From Phycisphaeraceae bacterium (GTDB lineage: Bacteria; Planctomycetota; Phycisphaerae; Phycisphaerales; UBA1924): a stretch of DNA of 64,000 bases. The position numbers and the translations under genes are program-made. Positions within the stretch are counted from its first letter, which is position 1. Each line of letters opens with the position of its first letter. Shown here in pieces: positions 46,460-56,083 of the stretch. The notes beneath the pieces are model-generated. The model worked only from the letters and a program-made list of their open reading frames with translations. It made no database searches and had not been told where the DNA came from. Where the stretch lies: contig JACKHF010000001.1 of assembly GCA_020639155.1 (NCBI GenBank), forward strand, positions 2,294,001 through 2,358,000, read 5' to 3'.

Positions 46460-48274
46460 TTACTCTGCTGCGTTGGACTGGCGGATATCGCCGTCGATAA
46501 ATCCGTCGAGTTTGCGTGATCGCACAGGGTGCTGGAGCTTGCGGATTGCCTTCTGCTCGACCTGACGCACACGTTCTCGTGTGACCTTAAAGATGCGCCC
46601 GACCTCTTCGAGTGTGTAGGTGTAGCCGTCACCAATGCCATAGCGGAGCTTGATAATCTCACGCTCGCGATAGGTGAGTGTTTTCAGAACAGCTTCGATG
46701 CGATGGCGGAGCATGTCTGCGCCAGCGGTCTCATATGGTTCCTTGCGCTTTGGATCGGGCACGAACTCGCCGAGCGCGTGGTGTTCGCTCTCTCCGACGG
46801 GTTTGTCGAGCGAAACAGGATGCTTGCTCGTGCGGATTGCGCGTTTGACATCCTCAAGACTCATGCCCGTGTGTTCGGCAAGATCTTCTGGTGTTGGTTC
46901 AATACCAAGCGACTGGGTCAGGTGCTTCTGGGCAATGCGAATCTTCGTAATCGATTCGATCATGTGCATCGGGATGCGGATTGTGCGCGCGTTCTCGGCG
47001 ATGGAACGGGAGATTGCCTGGCGGATCCACCATGTCGCGTAGGTCGAGAACTTGAACCCCCGCTTGTACTCGAACTTGTCGACCGCGCGCATCAGCCCCG
47101 TGTTCCCCTCCTGGATAATGTCGAGGAATGGCATGCCGCGATTGCGGTACTTCTTTGCGATCGAAACAACAAGCCGGAGATTTCCACCCGAGAGATCACG
47201 CTTTGCCTGCTCGTACTCCCACATGACAGTGGCCTGCTTTCGCACCTGCTCTGCAAGCTGTTCCGGCTCTGCTGCAACCAGATTGCAGAGGCCGTCGAGT
47301 TCCTCGACAAGCACCTCACGGTCGTCCGTATGCTTGTCAGAATCGGAAGCAAGGAGTGCCTTGATGTGCTCCATCTTCGAGTTGATGCTCTTGATCTTGC
47401 GCATCATGGGGATGAGCCTGCTGGTGCGAAGTGAGAGTTCCTCAAGCAGCAGGGCAATGCGACGGCGACGTTGCATGATACATGAGGTAACTTCTGCTCG
47501 TTGACGAGCGTTCAGCGGCGCCGTACGCAACTGCTCGAAGTCGATGCGGTTCTGTTCAAGCAGGGCAGATACGGTCGGCAGATTTGTCCTCATCCGCTGC
47601 ATGATTCGTTCGCGAACCTCGTTGTCGACCGCATTGATGCGCAGTGTTCTGTCAAACGGCACCTTTCCGTCGAGCACCTGCTGGAGTATTTCTGCGGCAT
47701 GTGCTGCGATGAGATCGTTCTCAAGACACCAGCGACGAAGAATAAGACGTGTTGTTTCGATCTTCTTTGCGAGACGGAGTTCCTGATCTCGAGTTAGCAG
47801 TGGGATGGTGCCCATCTGCGCGAGATACACCCGCACGGGATCGTCCGAGTTGGATCCGTTTGCATTGCCTGCATCACCCGCGAGTCTGTTGATCTCATTC
47901 CTTGAGAGCGATGTTGCATTCAGGGTGGACGCTTCACGCTCTTTCTCAAGTCGTTTGCGATCGAGTGACCGAAGGTGTGTTTCCTCGCTGGTGCGATCGC
48001 CCCCTCTGACACGCTGAGCTTTGGTGGTGAGAGAGGCGAATGCGCCATCGCTGGAGTTTGCTGATTGCTTCGATTCTCTATAAATTCGTGCACGGCACTC
48101 AAGCTCATCGATCAGTTCGATGCCGTCCTCGTCGAACTGCATTAGCACGCGATCAATACCAGAAGCATCCACCATTTCGTCGGGCAACACCTCGATCAGT
48201 TCCTCGAAACTCAGCCAACCTCGTGTGGCTCCAGCAGAGCAGAGGTCGAGCAGTGCGGGGTGGAAAATATGCAT
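46460..48274 (-). CDS. rpoD: RNA polymerase housekeeping sigma factor (sigma-70)
   Basis: The 604-residue protein has region 1.2 (DDPVRVYLAQMGTIPLLTR, about residue 143), a long non-conserved region, region 2 (NLRLVVSIAKKYRNRGMPFLDIIQEGN, about 358, broken into DLI-like and GLMRAVDKFEY core), region 3, and region 4 ending in TLEEVGRIFKVTRERVRQVEQKA (about 575). Region 2.4 YATWWIRQAI is intact. It is the group 1 sigma. GAGGAGG lies upstream of ATG 48274. dnaG precedes it, as in the macromolecular synthesis operon, without rpsU. Confidence 0.96.
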   Translation of the reverse strand: MHIFHPALLDLCSAGATRGWLSFEELIEVLPDEMVDASGIDRVLMQFDEDGIELIDELECRARIYRESKQSANSSDGAFASLTTKAQRVRGGDRTSEETHLRSLDRKRLEKEREASTLNATSLSRNEINRLAGDAGNANGSNSDDPVRVYLAQMGTIPLLTRDQELRLAKKIETTRLILRRWCLENDLIAAHAAEILQQVLDGKVPFDRTLRINAVDNEVRERIMQRMRTNLPTVSALLEQNRIDFEQLRTAPLNARQRAEVTSCIMQRRRRIALLLEELSLRTSRLIPMMRKIKSINSKMEHIKALLASDSDKHTDDREVLVEELDGLCNLVAAEPEQLAEQVRKQATVMWEYEQAKRDLSGGNLRLVVSIAKKYRNRGMPFLDIIQEGNTGLMRAVDKFEYKRGFKFSTYATWWIRQAISRSIAENARTIRIPMHMIESITKIRIAQKHLTQSLGIEPTPEDLAEHTGMSLEDVKRAIRTSKHPVSLDKPVGESEHHALGEFVPDPKRKEPYETAGADMLRHRIEAVLKTLTYREREIIKLRYGIGDGYTYTLEEVGRIFKVTRERVRQVEQKAIRKLQHPVRSRKLDGFIDGDIRQSNAAE

Positions 48275-48351
48275 CTGTCTACCTCCTCTCTGTAAAATGG
48301 TGCGTGAAACTGAACGGAACGAATCGTAAGTCTATGTGTCAATGGACGGTG

Positions 48352-50217
48352 TTATCCGCTTGAGCCCGGACTTCGCGGCAATCGGGTTCGATCGGCATCG
48401 GTACTCGTGTGCCTCTGCTTCGCCCGTGCAAGTCTCTCGGCAAGCGATTCTGCTACTGTCTGTTTTACTTCTGCTCGGCCCGTGATATCGATCTGGCGGA
48501 TGCGGTCCATGCAGTCATGCCACATGTGCTGGAGCTTGCCGACATCCTCGTTTGTCTCACGATCGATACGTGCTGCGAGTTGTGTGGCGAACTGTGCAGC
48601 GTTTGAGCCTGCAAGCTCACGCAGGACATTGGCGAGCGAGAACGATTCACCCTCTTCGTCGAGCGATCGCATCGCTCGAACGATCTCGCGCATCAGATCG
48701 ATGTTGTAACGAGATTCATCGAATACGCGGGCAGCATCATCTGATTCATCTCCGAGCGAGGGACGTACCAGCAGCAGGCCGATGGCTCGTTCGTCAGCGC
48801 GAAGAGAACCTTCGACGACGCGATGTATCAGCTCCGGATTGATCGCGTGCTCGTGTTCGGAATGGGCAAAGACAGTTGTACGATTGCGCTGTGTCGGTTT
48901 GATCCGCGCCAATGCGTCAGCGAGCGTGATGCTGTCGAGTCCTGTTGCGCCGGGAAGCTGGCGCATGATGAACGACTTTCGCACCGGCGACATGTCGTGC
49001 AGTCCCAGTTCGACCAGCTTCGCAAGCTCTTCTTCGATTCGTGTTGAGCGACGTGCTGAAGAAAGTGTTTCCAGTTCGGCGCGAAGCCTTGCAAATCTGA
49101 ACGTCAGCAGGTCCTGCCCATTCTCGATTGCGTTTGCAAAGGCATCGTTTCCGTCTGGCTGCCTGAGCAGTTCATCAGGATCCTTCGCATCGCCGAAGCT
49201 GGAGAGCGCGACGATGGACACATCGATTGGCTCGTGGAACAGGACGGAGACCGCCCTGTCCGCTGCGAGCGAACCCGCTTCATCGCCATCAAACAGCAGC
49301 ACCACACGATCGCACATGCGTCGCAGGATCGCAGCGTGTTCCGAAGTGAACGCGGTACCCAGTGCTGCAATGGCATTGGTGAACCCGGCCTGATGGCACG
49401 CGATGGTGTCCGTGTAGCCTTCCGTGATAATCGCGAGATTCTGCTGGCGAATTGTCGAGGATGCCTGTGCGATTCCATAGAGCGTTGCACTCTTGCGGAA
49501 TACGGGTGATTCCGGCGAGTTGAGATACTTCGGTTCGTCCTCATCGCGGATCTTGCGCGCACCGAATGCGATTGTGCGCCCAAGCTGGTCCGTGATCGGG
49601 AACATCACGCGATGGCGGAATGTGTCGTAGTGCCCCGACTCGTGCTGGCGTAGCTTAACTAGTCCAGCCTGGAGGAATGCGTCGAGGCTCCATCGCTTCG
49701 ATGTGATCGTCGAGACAAGGCCGTCCCAGCGATCGGGGCTGAGCCCGAGTCCGAACTTCTGCACCATGTCGTCGGAAATACTGCGCTGTTCGATGACTTC
49801 GCGACCAGCTTTGCCGTGGTCGGCGTGATGGAGCAGGGCAGCAAAGAACTTCTGTGCCTGCTGGTTCGCATCGAACACGTCCGACTTGCGGACACTCGAT
49901 GCGGACGCTGGCTGTGACCGGGTGTCGACGCGCTGGATCTCAACCCCAGCGATCTCGGCGAGGTGCTCGATCGCTTCCGGGAAGGACATTGAGTGGTAGT
50001 CCTGCATGAACTTTGCTGCATCGCCGGCCGCGCCGCAGACGAAGCACTTGTAGATCTGCTTGGCCGGCGAGACGTACATGGACGGATTTCGATCGTCGTG
50101 GAACGGGCACAACCCGACCATCTCTCGTCCCTTGGGGCGGAGCTGGACGCTCTGGCCGACGATCTGGACAATGTCCGTCGCGTCGAGTACACGGGCTATG
50201 TCGGCACGGTCGTACAT
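48352..50217 (-). CDS. dnaG: DNA primase
   Basis: DnaG makes RNA primers for replication. The 621-residue protein has the CHC2 zinc finger (CPFHDDRNPSM near residue 37, YKCFVCGAAG near 57), the catalytic core with EGYTDTIACHQAGF near 265, and TOPRIM acidic residues in LLFDGDEAG near 310. A C-terminal helicase-binding domain of lower conservation follows. ATG 50217 is chosen over GTG 50220. rpoD lies 77 bases downstream on the same strand. Confidence 0.95.
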   Translation of the reverse strand: MYDRADIARVLDATDIVQIVGQSVQLRPKGREMVGLCPFHDDRNPSMYVSPAKQIYKCFVCGAAGDAAKFMQDYHSMSFPEAIEHLAEIAGVEIQRVDTRSQPASASSVRKSDVFDANQQAQKFFAALLHHADHGKAGREVIEQRSISDDMVQKFGLGLSPDRWDGLVSTITSKRWSLDAFLQAGLVKLRQHESGHYDTFRHRVMFPITDQLGRTIAFGARKIRDEDEPKYLNSPESPVFRKSATLYGIAQASSTIRQQNLAIITEGYTDTIACHQAGFTNAIAALGTAFTSEHAAILRRMCDRVVLLFDGDEAGSLAADRAVSVLFHEPIDVSIVALSSFGDAKDPDELLRQPDGNDAFANAIENGQDLLTFRFARLRAELETLSSARRSTRIEEELAKLVELGLHDMSPVRKSFIMRQLPGATGLDSITLADALARIKPTQRNRTTVFAHSEHEHAINPELIHRVVEGSLRADERAIGLLLVRPSLGDESDDAARVFDESRYNIDLMREIVRAMRSLDEEGESFSLANVLRELAGSNAAQFATQLAARIDRETNEDVGKLQHMWHDCMDRIRQIDITGRAEVKQTVAESLAERLARAKQRHTSTDADRTRLPRSPGSSG

Positions 50218-50489
50218 CACGAAGCCGATCGGCCATCCCCCTCTAATCCTGTGTTCACGTTACACACCGTACAACGATATGTGCCCCGAGCAGCGCACGA
50301 GGACTCCCTCAGCTGGGATTCTGCCACAAACCTGTCATTCGGCAACAGTTTTGACGGATGCTGGCTGCGTCGCGTTCGGGTTATACAGGCTGGGATGGTA
50401 CGATCGGAGGGACGCGTTTTACGAGCGTCCGATTTGCACCAGCACCGAAACACGCCGGAACGTACGTCCAGATTGGAAACTCTTCGGAT

Positions 50490-50813
50490 ATGAGTGAGAC
50501 ACACCCACAATCCGAGTGTCAGCGTGTCGTGGTATTCTACGCGGGCACCGTGCAGGGGGTTGGTTTCCGGGCGACAACGAAACGCATTGCGAAGAACCAC
50601 GCTGTGACAGGATGGGTCCGAAACGAGGATGACGGCAGGGTGCAGCTCCAAACACAGGGGAACACACAGGCTGTTGATGGGTTTCTCGGTGAGATTGCCA
50701 GCACACTCGCGCATCGGATCGAGACGATGACAAAGCAAGCTGCGCCGGTGCAGCAGGACGAATCAGATTTTTCGATCCAGCGTAAGCTGTGGATGCAGAA
50801 GTGGTCAAACTGA
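50490..50813 (+). CDS. acyP: Acylphosphatase
   Basis: This small enzyme hydrolyses carboxyl-phosphate bonds. The 107-residue product has YAGTVQGVGFRATTKRIA near residue 17, with the phosphate-binding Arg, and VTGWVRNEDDGRVQ near 42, with the catalytic Asn. The N-terminal 12 residues and C-terminal 20 residues extend the usual 90-residue core. It is divergent from dnaG and 15 bases before a phosphatase gene. Confidence 0.93.
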   Translation: MSETHPQSECQRVVVFYAGTVQGVGFRATTKRIAKNHAVTGWVRNEDDGRVQLQTQGNTQAVDGFLGEIASTLAHRIETMTKQAAPVQQDESDFSIQRKLWMQKWSN

Positions 50814-50828
50814 GAGAGTGGGGGAGTG

Positions 50829-51545
50829 ATGCCAGGGCTTGTACTCTTTGATATTGACGGAACGCTGCTGCTGACAAAGCGTGCTGGCATGGAAGCACTG
50901 CGTCAGGCAGGAGTTGATCTTTTCGGCGATCAGTTTACAGACGAGGGTGTGGAGTACGCCGGATGTATCGATGTGCTCATCGTGCGTGCGCTGCTGGAGC
51001 GGAATGGAGTCGAGCCGTCGCCCGATCACTGTGCAGCACTTCGTGCGGGGTATCACAAGCACCTTCAGCCGAGACTTGCTGAGTCTGGTCGTGCCTACGC
51101 GCTGCCCGGCGCGATCGATCTCGTGCATGCGGTTCGTCAGCACGACGATCTCGTGTGTGGACTATTGACGGGGAACTTTGCCGAAACGGGCACGCTGAAA
51201 CTCAACGCAGCGGGATACGACGCGGACTGGTTCTCATTGAAGGTGTGGGGTGACGACTCGCCGCACGATCCACCGAGCAGAAACCATCTGCCCGGTGTTG
51301 CGATGCAGCGGATGGTCGAGCACGCTGGGGATGGTGTCGATCCGTCGCACTGTGTAATTGTTGGCGATACGCCGCATGACGTGATGTGCGCCAAGGCGCA
51401 TGGCATGCGATGCGTTGGTGTGGCGACGGGAGGTTCTTCTGTTGCTGATCTTGCTGAAGCTGGTGCTGATATAGTTGTTGAGAGTTTGCAGGAGACGCAG
51501 CGATTGCTTTCCGCTTTGCTGTCGCCACAGAGTGCGCAAGTGTAA
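50829..51545 (+). CDS. HAD-superfamily phosphatase, phosphoglycolate-phosphatase-like
   Basis: The 238-residue protein has the HAD nucleophile motif LFDIDGTLL near residue 5, motif II LLTGNF near 117, and motif IV VGDTPHDVMCA near 178. The cap is the helical C1 type. The conserved Lys/Arg of motif III is likely Lys in LKVWGDD or Arg nearby. The substrate is unknown; phosphoglycolate is a guess from the family. ATG 50829 follows GGGGGAG. It is probably cotranscribed with the acylphosphatase gene. Confidence 0.87.
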   Translation: MPGLVLFDIDGTLLLTKRAGMEALRQAGVDLFGDQFTDEGVEYAGCIDVLIVRALLERNGVEPSPDHCAALRAGYHKHLQPRLAESGRAYALPGAIDLVHAVRQHDDLVCGLLTGNFAETGTLKLNAAGYDADWFSLKVWGDDSPHDPPSRNHLPGVAMQRMVEHAGDGVDPSHCVIVGDTPHDVMCAKAHGMRCVGVATGGSSVADLAEAGADIVVESLQETQRLLSALLSPQSAQV

Positions 51546-51560
51546 GAAAGAGAATCATTG

Positions 51561-51965
51561 ATGCCTTTCAGCTTCCTCCTCGCTTCAGGAACTGGGATTC
51601 TTCTCTTTGTGCCGATCATGTTCCTGCCGCTGAAGCTGTTTCTTCGCATTGTGTTGCAACATTCGATCGAGCTTGCCGATTCGATCAAAGTCGTGTGTGT
51701 CTCCTCCACTGCTGCAGCGGTGCTTCAGGTTCTGCTTGAGCTCATGCTTGCAGCGAACGGGACGACAATCTCAGATCGAGGGATACTGGCTGCTGTCGCC
51801 TTTGCGTGCATGCTGATCTCGGGCACTATTGTGGTGGTGCGGACCGAGGGCATCACACTGGGCAAGGGTGTGGCGACCGGAGCGCTGATGGCGTTTGTGT
51901 GGGTGGGGGTGCGAGTCGGACTGGTTGGCGAGATTGCAGCGTGGTTCTGGGGGCAGAAGTTCTAA
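51561..51965 (+). CDS. Integral membrane protein of unknown function
   Basis: The 134-residue protein has four predicted membrane segments, around residues 5-30, 48-68, 78-96 and 103-128, and few charged residues. It has no recognised motif. ATG 51561 follows a purine-rich AAGAAAGAGAA. It lies 15 bases after the phosphatase gene on the same strand and converges on the small protein gene at 51988. Confidence 0.75.
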   Translation: MPFSFLLASGTGILLFVPIMFLPLKLFLRIVLQHSIELADSIKVVCVSSTAAAVLQVLLELMLAANGTTISDRGILAAVAFACMLISGTIVVVRTEGITLGKGVATGALMAFVWVGVRVGLVGEIAAWFWGQKF

Positions 51966-51987
51966 TACGGAAGCTGCTGGAGAAGTA

Positions 51988-52140
51988 TCAGGGTGTGGTT
52001 TGCTGCGTCGGTGCCTGCTGTTGCTGTGCGCGCTGCAGCATATTCCTGCCCATGAAGTAGATGCCAACAAGGAACAAACCGATCGCAACCCCAAGCAGGT
52101 AGATCGATACTCGCTCCCGTGTTTGCTTTGTCATGGGCAT
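51988..52140 (-). CDS. Small membrane protein coupled to uvrB
   Basis: This 50-residue open frame starts MPMTKQTRERVSIYLL, has one membrane segment (about residues 12-30, ending GIYFMG) and a C-terminal tail rich in Gln and Thr (QQQQAPTQQTTP). Its ribosome binding site AAGGA overlaps the uvrB stop and its ATG is 4 bases downstream of that stop. A basic N-terminus predicts N-in topology. No function is known. The coding frame, spacing and membrane segment support a real gene. Confidence 0.62.
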   Translation of the reverse strand: MPMTKQTRERVSIYLLGVAIGLFLVGIYFMGRNMLQRAQQQQAPTQQTTP

Positions 52141-52144
52141 TGCG

Positions 52145-54430
52145 TTATTCCTTTGTGAATGTGTCCCGGCCGGTTCGCTTCTTTTTCTTGCGCTTTGCTT
52201 TGGGTCGTGACCCAGCCATGCCAGGCTTGTTCTTTGATTTGCTCTGTGTTGTTGCGTGCTCAGCTTCGGTCCTGCTGACTTTCTTGCCCTGCAACCTGCC
52301 GGAGGTGATCCCCTTGCGCAGCGTCTGGGCCTGATCGCGGAGCGCAGCAGCGCGCTCGAAGTCGAGCTCCTGCGCTGCTTCGAGCATTTCCGCTTCCAGT
52401 TGCGAGACGAGTTCTGCAGCGTCGTACTGCTCCTCGTCCATCGCGACCGCGTCGCGTGCAGCTTTGCGTGCGCGGAGTTCCATTTCGAGTCCGCGACGGA
52501 TCGACTTGCGGATGGTCTCTGGCGTGATGTTGTGCTCTTCGTTGTAGGCGAGCTGGATTGCGCGACGACGTTGGGTCTCGTCGATCGCGGCTTGCATCGC
52601 GGGTGTCATCTTGTCGGCGTACATGATGACCTTCGCCTCGACGTTGCGCGCAGCACGACCCATCTGCTGGATCAGGCTCGTTGTTGAGCGAAGGAATCCC
52701 TCCTTGTCGGCATCCAGGATGCACACGAGCGAGACCTCGGGCAGGTCGAGCCCCTCGCGAAGCAGATTGACACCGACAAGCACGTCGAACTCGCCCGCTC
52801 GCAGGTCGGTCAGGATGTCCATGCGCTCGAGTGTTTCGATCTCGGAGTGCAGATAGCGCACGCGCATCCCGTGCTGATCGAGATAGCGCGTCAGATCTTC
52901 GCATAACCGCTTGGTGAGTGCGGTGACGAGGACGCGGTCTCCGTTTGCGACGCGCTTCTCGCACTCCTCCATCAGATTCGGCACCTGGTTCTGTGCTGTG
53001 CGCACCTCGACCTCCGGATCAAGCAGTCCCGTCGGGCGGATGATCTGCTCGACGATCTCGCCGCTGGTGTGCTCTAGCTCGTACTTGCCCGGTGTTGCGC
53101 TGACAAAGAGCACCTGCGGCACGACGGACTCGAACTCCTCGAAGCGGAGCGGTCGGTTGTCGAGCGCGCTGGGCAGTCGGAACCCGTGCTCGACGAGCAC
53201 ACGCTTACGCGCCTGATCGCCGTTGAACATCGCGCGGATCTGCGGGAGTGTGACGTGCGACTCGTCGATGACCAGCAGCCAGTCTCCGAGATTGCATCGT
53301 TTCTCATCGTACTGCCGTGCACTATCGAGGTGTTCGTGCGAGTCCTGCGTTGGCCTGAGCGGAACGCCATCCTCGGTTTGCATCGTGACGTGTCGATCAG
53401 CTGCGCTCGGTCGATTCGGGTCGGGTGGCGCGTAGTCGAAGTAATCGAGCAGTGTAAAGGGACGTTCACCGGGACGCCGACCATCGAGAAACCGCGAGTA
53501 GTTCTCGATTCCCGGGCAGAATCCGAGTTCCGCGATCAGTTCAAGATCGTACTTTGTGCGCGCCTGCAGACGCTGCGCTTCGAGCAGCTTGCCCTCGTTG
53601 CGCAGCTCGATGAGTCGGCGATCGAGTTCCTCACGAATGCCGCTCAGCGCAGCTTCCATCTGCTCCTCGGGCATGACATAATGAACCGCTGGGAAGATGA
53701 AGACCTGGTTTGCTTCTGAGAGCAGTTCGCCAGACACGGGATTGATAAGCTCGATGCGATCGACCTCGTCACCGAAGGTGTCGATGCGGACAGCGAAGAC
53801 TTCGGATGCTGGCCATATCTCGATGACATCGCCCCGCACGCGGTACTTCCCTCGCACGAGTTCGATATCGCTGCGCACGTACTGCATGGAGTTGAGCCCC
53901 ATGAGGAACCCGCGCCGATCAATGAGCGATCCCTTCGTGACGGTGAGCACCTTGTTGTAGTAGGCTTCGGGTGAGCCGAGACCGAAGATGCACGAGACCG
54001 ACGCAACGACGACGGTGTCGCGTCGCGAGAGGATATTGCTGGTCGCGGCGAGGCGAAGCTGATCGAGATCGTCGTTGCGTGAGGCGTCCTTCTCAATGTA
54101 GATGTCGCGCTGGGGGATGTAGGCTTCGGGTTGGTAGTAGTCGTAGTACGACACGAAGTAGTTGACCGAGTTGTCTGGCAGAAACTCGCGGAGTTCCTCG
54201 TAGAGCTGGGCAGCGAGTGTCTTGTTGTGGGAGAGGATGAGCGTTGGCTTGTTCAGACGTGCGATGGTGTGCGCCATGGTGAACGTCTTGCCCGTGCCGG
54301 TTGCGCCGAGCAGGCACGTGAACTTCTCGCCCGTGCCGAGGCGCTGCGTGAGCGCGTCAATCGCAGCGGGCTGATCACCCGTTGGCTTGAATGGTGCTTT
54401 GACCTCGAATGTTGTCGTGTCGGCAGGCAC
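52145..54430 (-). CDS. uvrB: Excinuclease ABC subunit B
   Basis: UvrB verifies DNA damage and loads UvrC in nucleotide excision repair. The 761-residue protein has Walker A GATGTGKTFTMA near residue 33, the beta-hairpin region SYYDYYQPEAY near 83, helicase motif DESH near 340 and RAARNVEAKVIMYAD near 555. A C-terminal UVR motif (ELDFERAAALRDQ) near 685 is present. The tail of about 50 residues is very Lys-rich. The start is uncertain: GTG 54430 is family-like; TTG 54466 overlaps the mreD stop. It follows mreD, an unusual neighbour. Confidence 0.93.
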   Translation of the reverse strand: MPADTTTFEVKAPFKPTGDQPAAIDALTQRLGTGEKFTCLLGATGTGKTFTMAHTIARLNKPTLILSHNKTLAAQLYEELREFLPDNSVNYFVSYYDYYQPEAYIPQRDIYIEKDASRNDDLDQLRLAATSNILSRRDTVVVASVSCIFGLGSPEAYYNKVLTVTKGSLIDRRGFLMGLNSMQYVRSDIELVRGKYRVRGDVIEIWPASEVFAVRIDTFGDEVDRIELINPVSGELLSEANQVFIFPAVHYVMPEEQMEAALSGIREELDRRLIELRNEGKLLEAQRLQARTKYDLELIAELGFCPGIENYSRFLDGRRPGERPFTLLDYFDYAPPDPNRPSAADRHVTMQTEDGVPLRPTQDSHEHLDSARQYDEKRCNLGDWLLVIDESHVTLPQIRAMFNGDQARKRVLVEHGFRLPSALDNRPLRFEEFESVVPQVLFVSATPGKYELEHTSGEIVEQIIRPTGLLDPEVEVRTAQNQVPNLMEECEKRVANGDRVLVTALTKRLCEDLTRYLDQHGMRVRYLHSEIETLERMDILTDLRAGEFDVLVGVNLLREGLDLPEVSLVCILDADKEGFLRSTTSLIQQMGRAARNVEAKVIMYADKMTPAMQAAIDETQRRRAIQLAYNEEHNITPETIRKSIRRGLEMELRARKAARDAVAMDEEQYDAAELVSQLEAEMLEAAQELDFERAAALRDQAQTLRKGITSGRLQGKKVSRTEAEHATTQSKSKNKPGMAGSRPKAKRKKKKRTGRDTFTKE

Positions 54431-54462
54431 GGTGCATGGTAGGTGGGGGAGTGTTGTGTGAA

Positions 54463-55041
54463 TCAACCGCGGCGCGAGGAACGCGGCCCAAGATTCAGCC
54501 CAAGCGTTGGCGCAAGCGGATAGAGGATGTACGCGAGCAGGAACCCGAAGATGCCCGTGTAGAGTGATGCCAGTGCTCTCTGGAACAACTCCGAGAAAGT
54601 GTCGAAGTGGATTGGGTCGCCATAGATCCGGTGCATGCTGAAGATTGCAACAACAACGACGTGCATCACGAGTGATGCACACACAGAGAGAAACGCAACG
54701 GACAATGGGTTTCTGATGATGAGCATGTCACGCATCGAGATGGCAAGCTGTGCACCCAGTGCCATGCCGAGTGCATAGGGGCCGATCATGACAAATGTGC
54801 GTGGCGGCGTGGTGCTCATGGGCATAATGAACGTGAGGTCCATCAGCAGGCCGATGATAAGGCAGGCGATGATGCCAACGCGCGGCTTTGCGCCAAGGCA
54901 GATGAACATGCCGAACGGCACAAGGATGCTTGGCGAGAGTCCAGGGCCCGATGCGGGCAGGCGGATCGTGACAACGTCCTTCACACCCAGTTCAAGACCG
55001 AGCAGCACCCACACCGCAATGACAAACGCGAGACGGTTCAT
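54463..55041 (-). CDS. mreD: Rod-shape-determining protein MreD
   Basis: The 192-residue integral membrane protein has five or six membrane segments, typical of MreD, which works with MreB and MreC in the elongasome. Recognition rests on size, hydrophobic pattern and position directly after mreC, with a 4-base overlap. Sequence motifs in MreD are weak. Confidence 0.83.
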   Translation of the reverse strand: MNRLAFVIAVWVLLGLELGVKDVVTIRLPASGPGLSPSILVPFGMFICLGAKPRVGIIACLIIGLLMDLTFIMPMSTTPPRTFVMIGPYALGMALGAQLAISMRDMLIIRNPLSVAFLSVCASLVMHVVVVAIFSMHRIYGDPIHFDTFSELFQRALASLYTGIFGFLLAYILYPLAPTLGLNLGPRSSRRG

Positions 55042-55931
55042 TCGCCGCCTCCGTTTCCTGATGAGTGCGACGGCATGTCAACGTCGTCGTACGGATCAAT
55101 GCGCAGGATGACCTCCTGCACAAGATTCAGATCGACGCGAGGCTCGACCGTGATGATCTGTCGCAACGCGGAGTTGGGATCGGACTCGACCTTGATAATT
55201 GTGCCGATCTCAAGCATGCGCGAGTGAGCCGGCCATTGGGGGTCAGACAGTCTGACAAGTTCGCCACCGGTTGGCGGTTCCAGATCACCCGGGAGTTCCC
55301 ACATTTTTCCGCGCAGTGTGCCCGCACCCGTGGGTGTGAGATCGCAGAAGACCGTTGCGCCGTTGTCATAGATGACCGAACCCCGGATGATGCCGGAAGC
55401 CTTGTCAGTAATGGGGAGCACCCACGACTGGCGCGGCGATGTCTGCACGACGCGACCAACAAGACGCACACCCCGTTCTGTTGCAACGGACGATTTTTTG
55501 ACACCAGCGGTCGTGCCGGCGCGAACGCCGAGCAGTTTGCTTGTCAGGTCGCTCGGGCGATGGGTCACTTGCGCCGTAAGCAGTGTCGGCTGGAGTTCGT
55601 TGATGCGAACACCCTGCTGGAGATCCTCAACTCGGCGTTCGAGCCGATTGATGTCATCCTTCAACTGTTCAAGGTCGAGCAGTGCCTGATCGCGCTGCTG
55701 CTCGAGCGCTGCGCGGGACTCTGGATTGTCGTCGGCCATGACGCGTCGGCGGAGCGGGTTGGTGAGTTTGGTGCCCAGCCACGCTGATGGCGTGACGAGT
55801 GCTGCGACGACGTTGTGGATGCCCTGTGTCCATCCCATGAACCTGACTGGGATGAGCGACAGGACCATCAGCACGCTCAGCGCGACGATGATCACTCTGC
55901 GTTGTCGCTTTGTCGCGCGGGTTCCGGCCAT
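55038..55931 (-). CDS. mreC: Rod-shape-determining protein MreC
   Basis: MreC is a membrane-anchored periplasmic scaffold. The 297-residue product has a basic N-terminus, one membrane segment (VIIVALSVLMVLSLIPV), a coiled coil (about residues 70-105, LEQQRDQALLDLEQLKDDI) and a C-terminal beta-barrel pair with RLVGRVVQTSPRQSWVLPI and GAGTLRGKMWELPGD. The C-terminus is Gly/Ser-rich. It overlaps mreD by four bases and follows mreB after 152 bases. Confidence 0.88.
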   Translation of the reverse strand: MAGTRATKRQRRVIIVALSVLMVLSLIPVRFMGWTQGIHNVVAALVTPSAWLGTKLTNPLRRRVMADDNPESRAALEQQRDQALLDLEQLKDDINRLERRVEDLQQGVRINELQPTLLTAQVTHRPSDLTSKLLGVRAGTTAGVKKSSVATERGVRLVGRVVQTSPRQSWVLPITDKASGIIRGSVIYDNGATVFCDLTPTGAGTLRGKMWELPGDLEPPTGGELVRLSDPQWPAHSRMLEIGTIIKVESDPNSALRQIITVEPRVDLNLVQEVILRIDPYDDVDMPSHSSGNGGGE

Positions 55932-56083
55932 AACTGCTCGCTACGTCGATTGTTGGGGGCCCAGTGCGTGCGAGCGTACGCCGGGAATCGACAACCACCA
56001 CCCGCAGACACCACATCGGCTTGCAGCGTGCGCACACATTGGTTGTTTTGTTTGTGAACCGGCAGGATTTCGCGCCTGACCGC

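Noticed and set aside
50351..50387. TTGACG with TTATAC as a promoter for the acylphosphatase gene
   Set aside because: The spacing of about 24 bases is far outside the range for a sigma-70 promoter.
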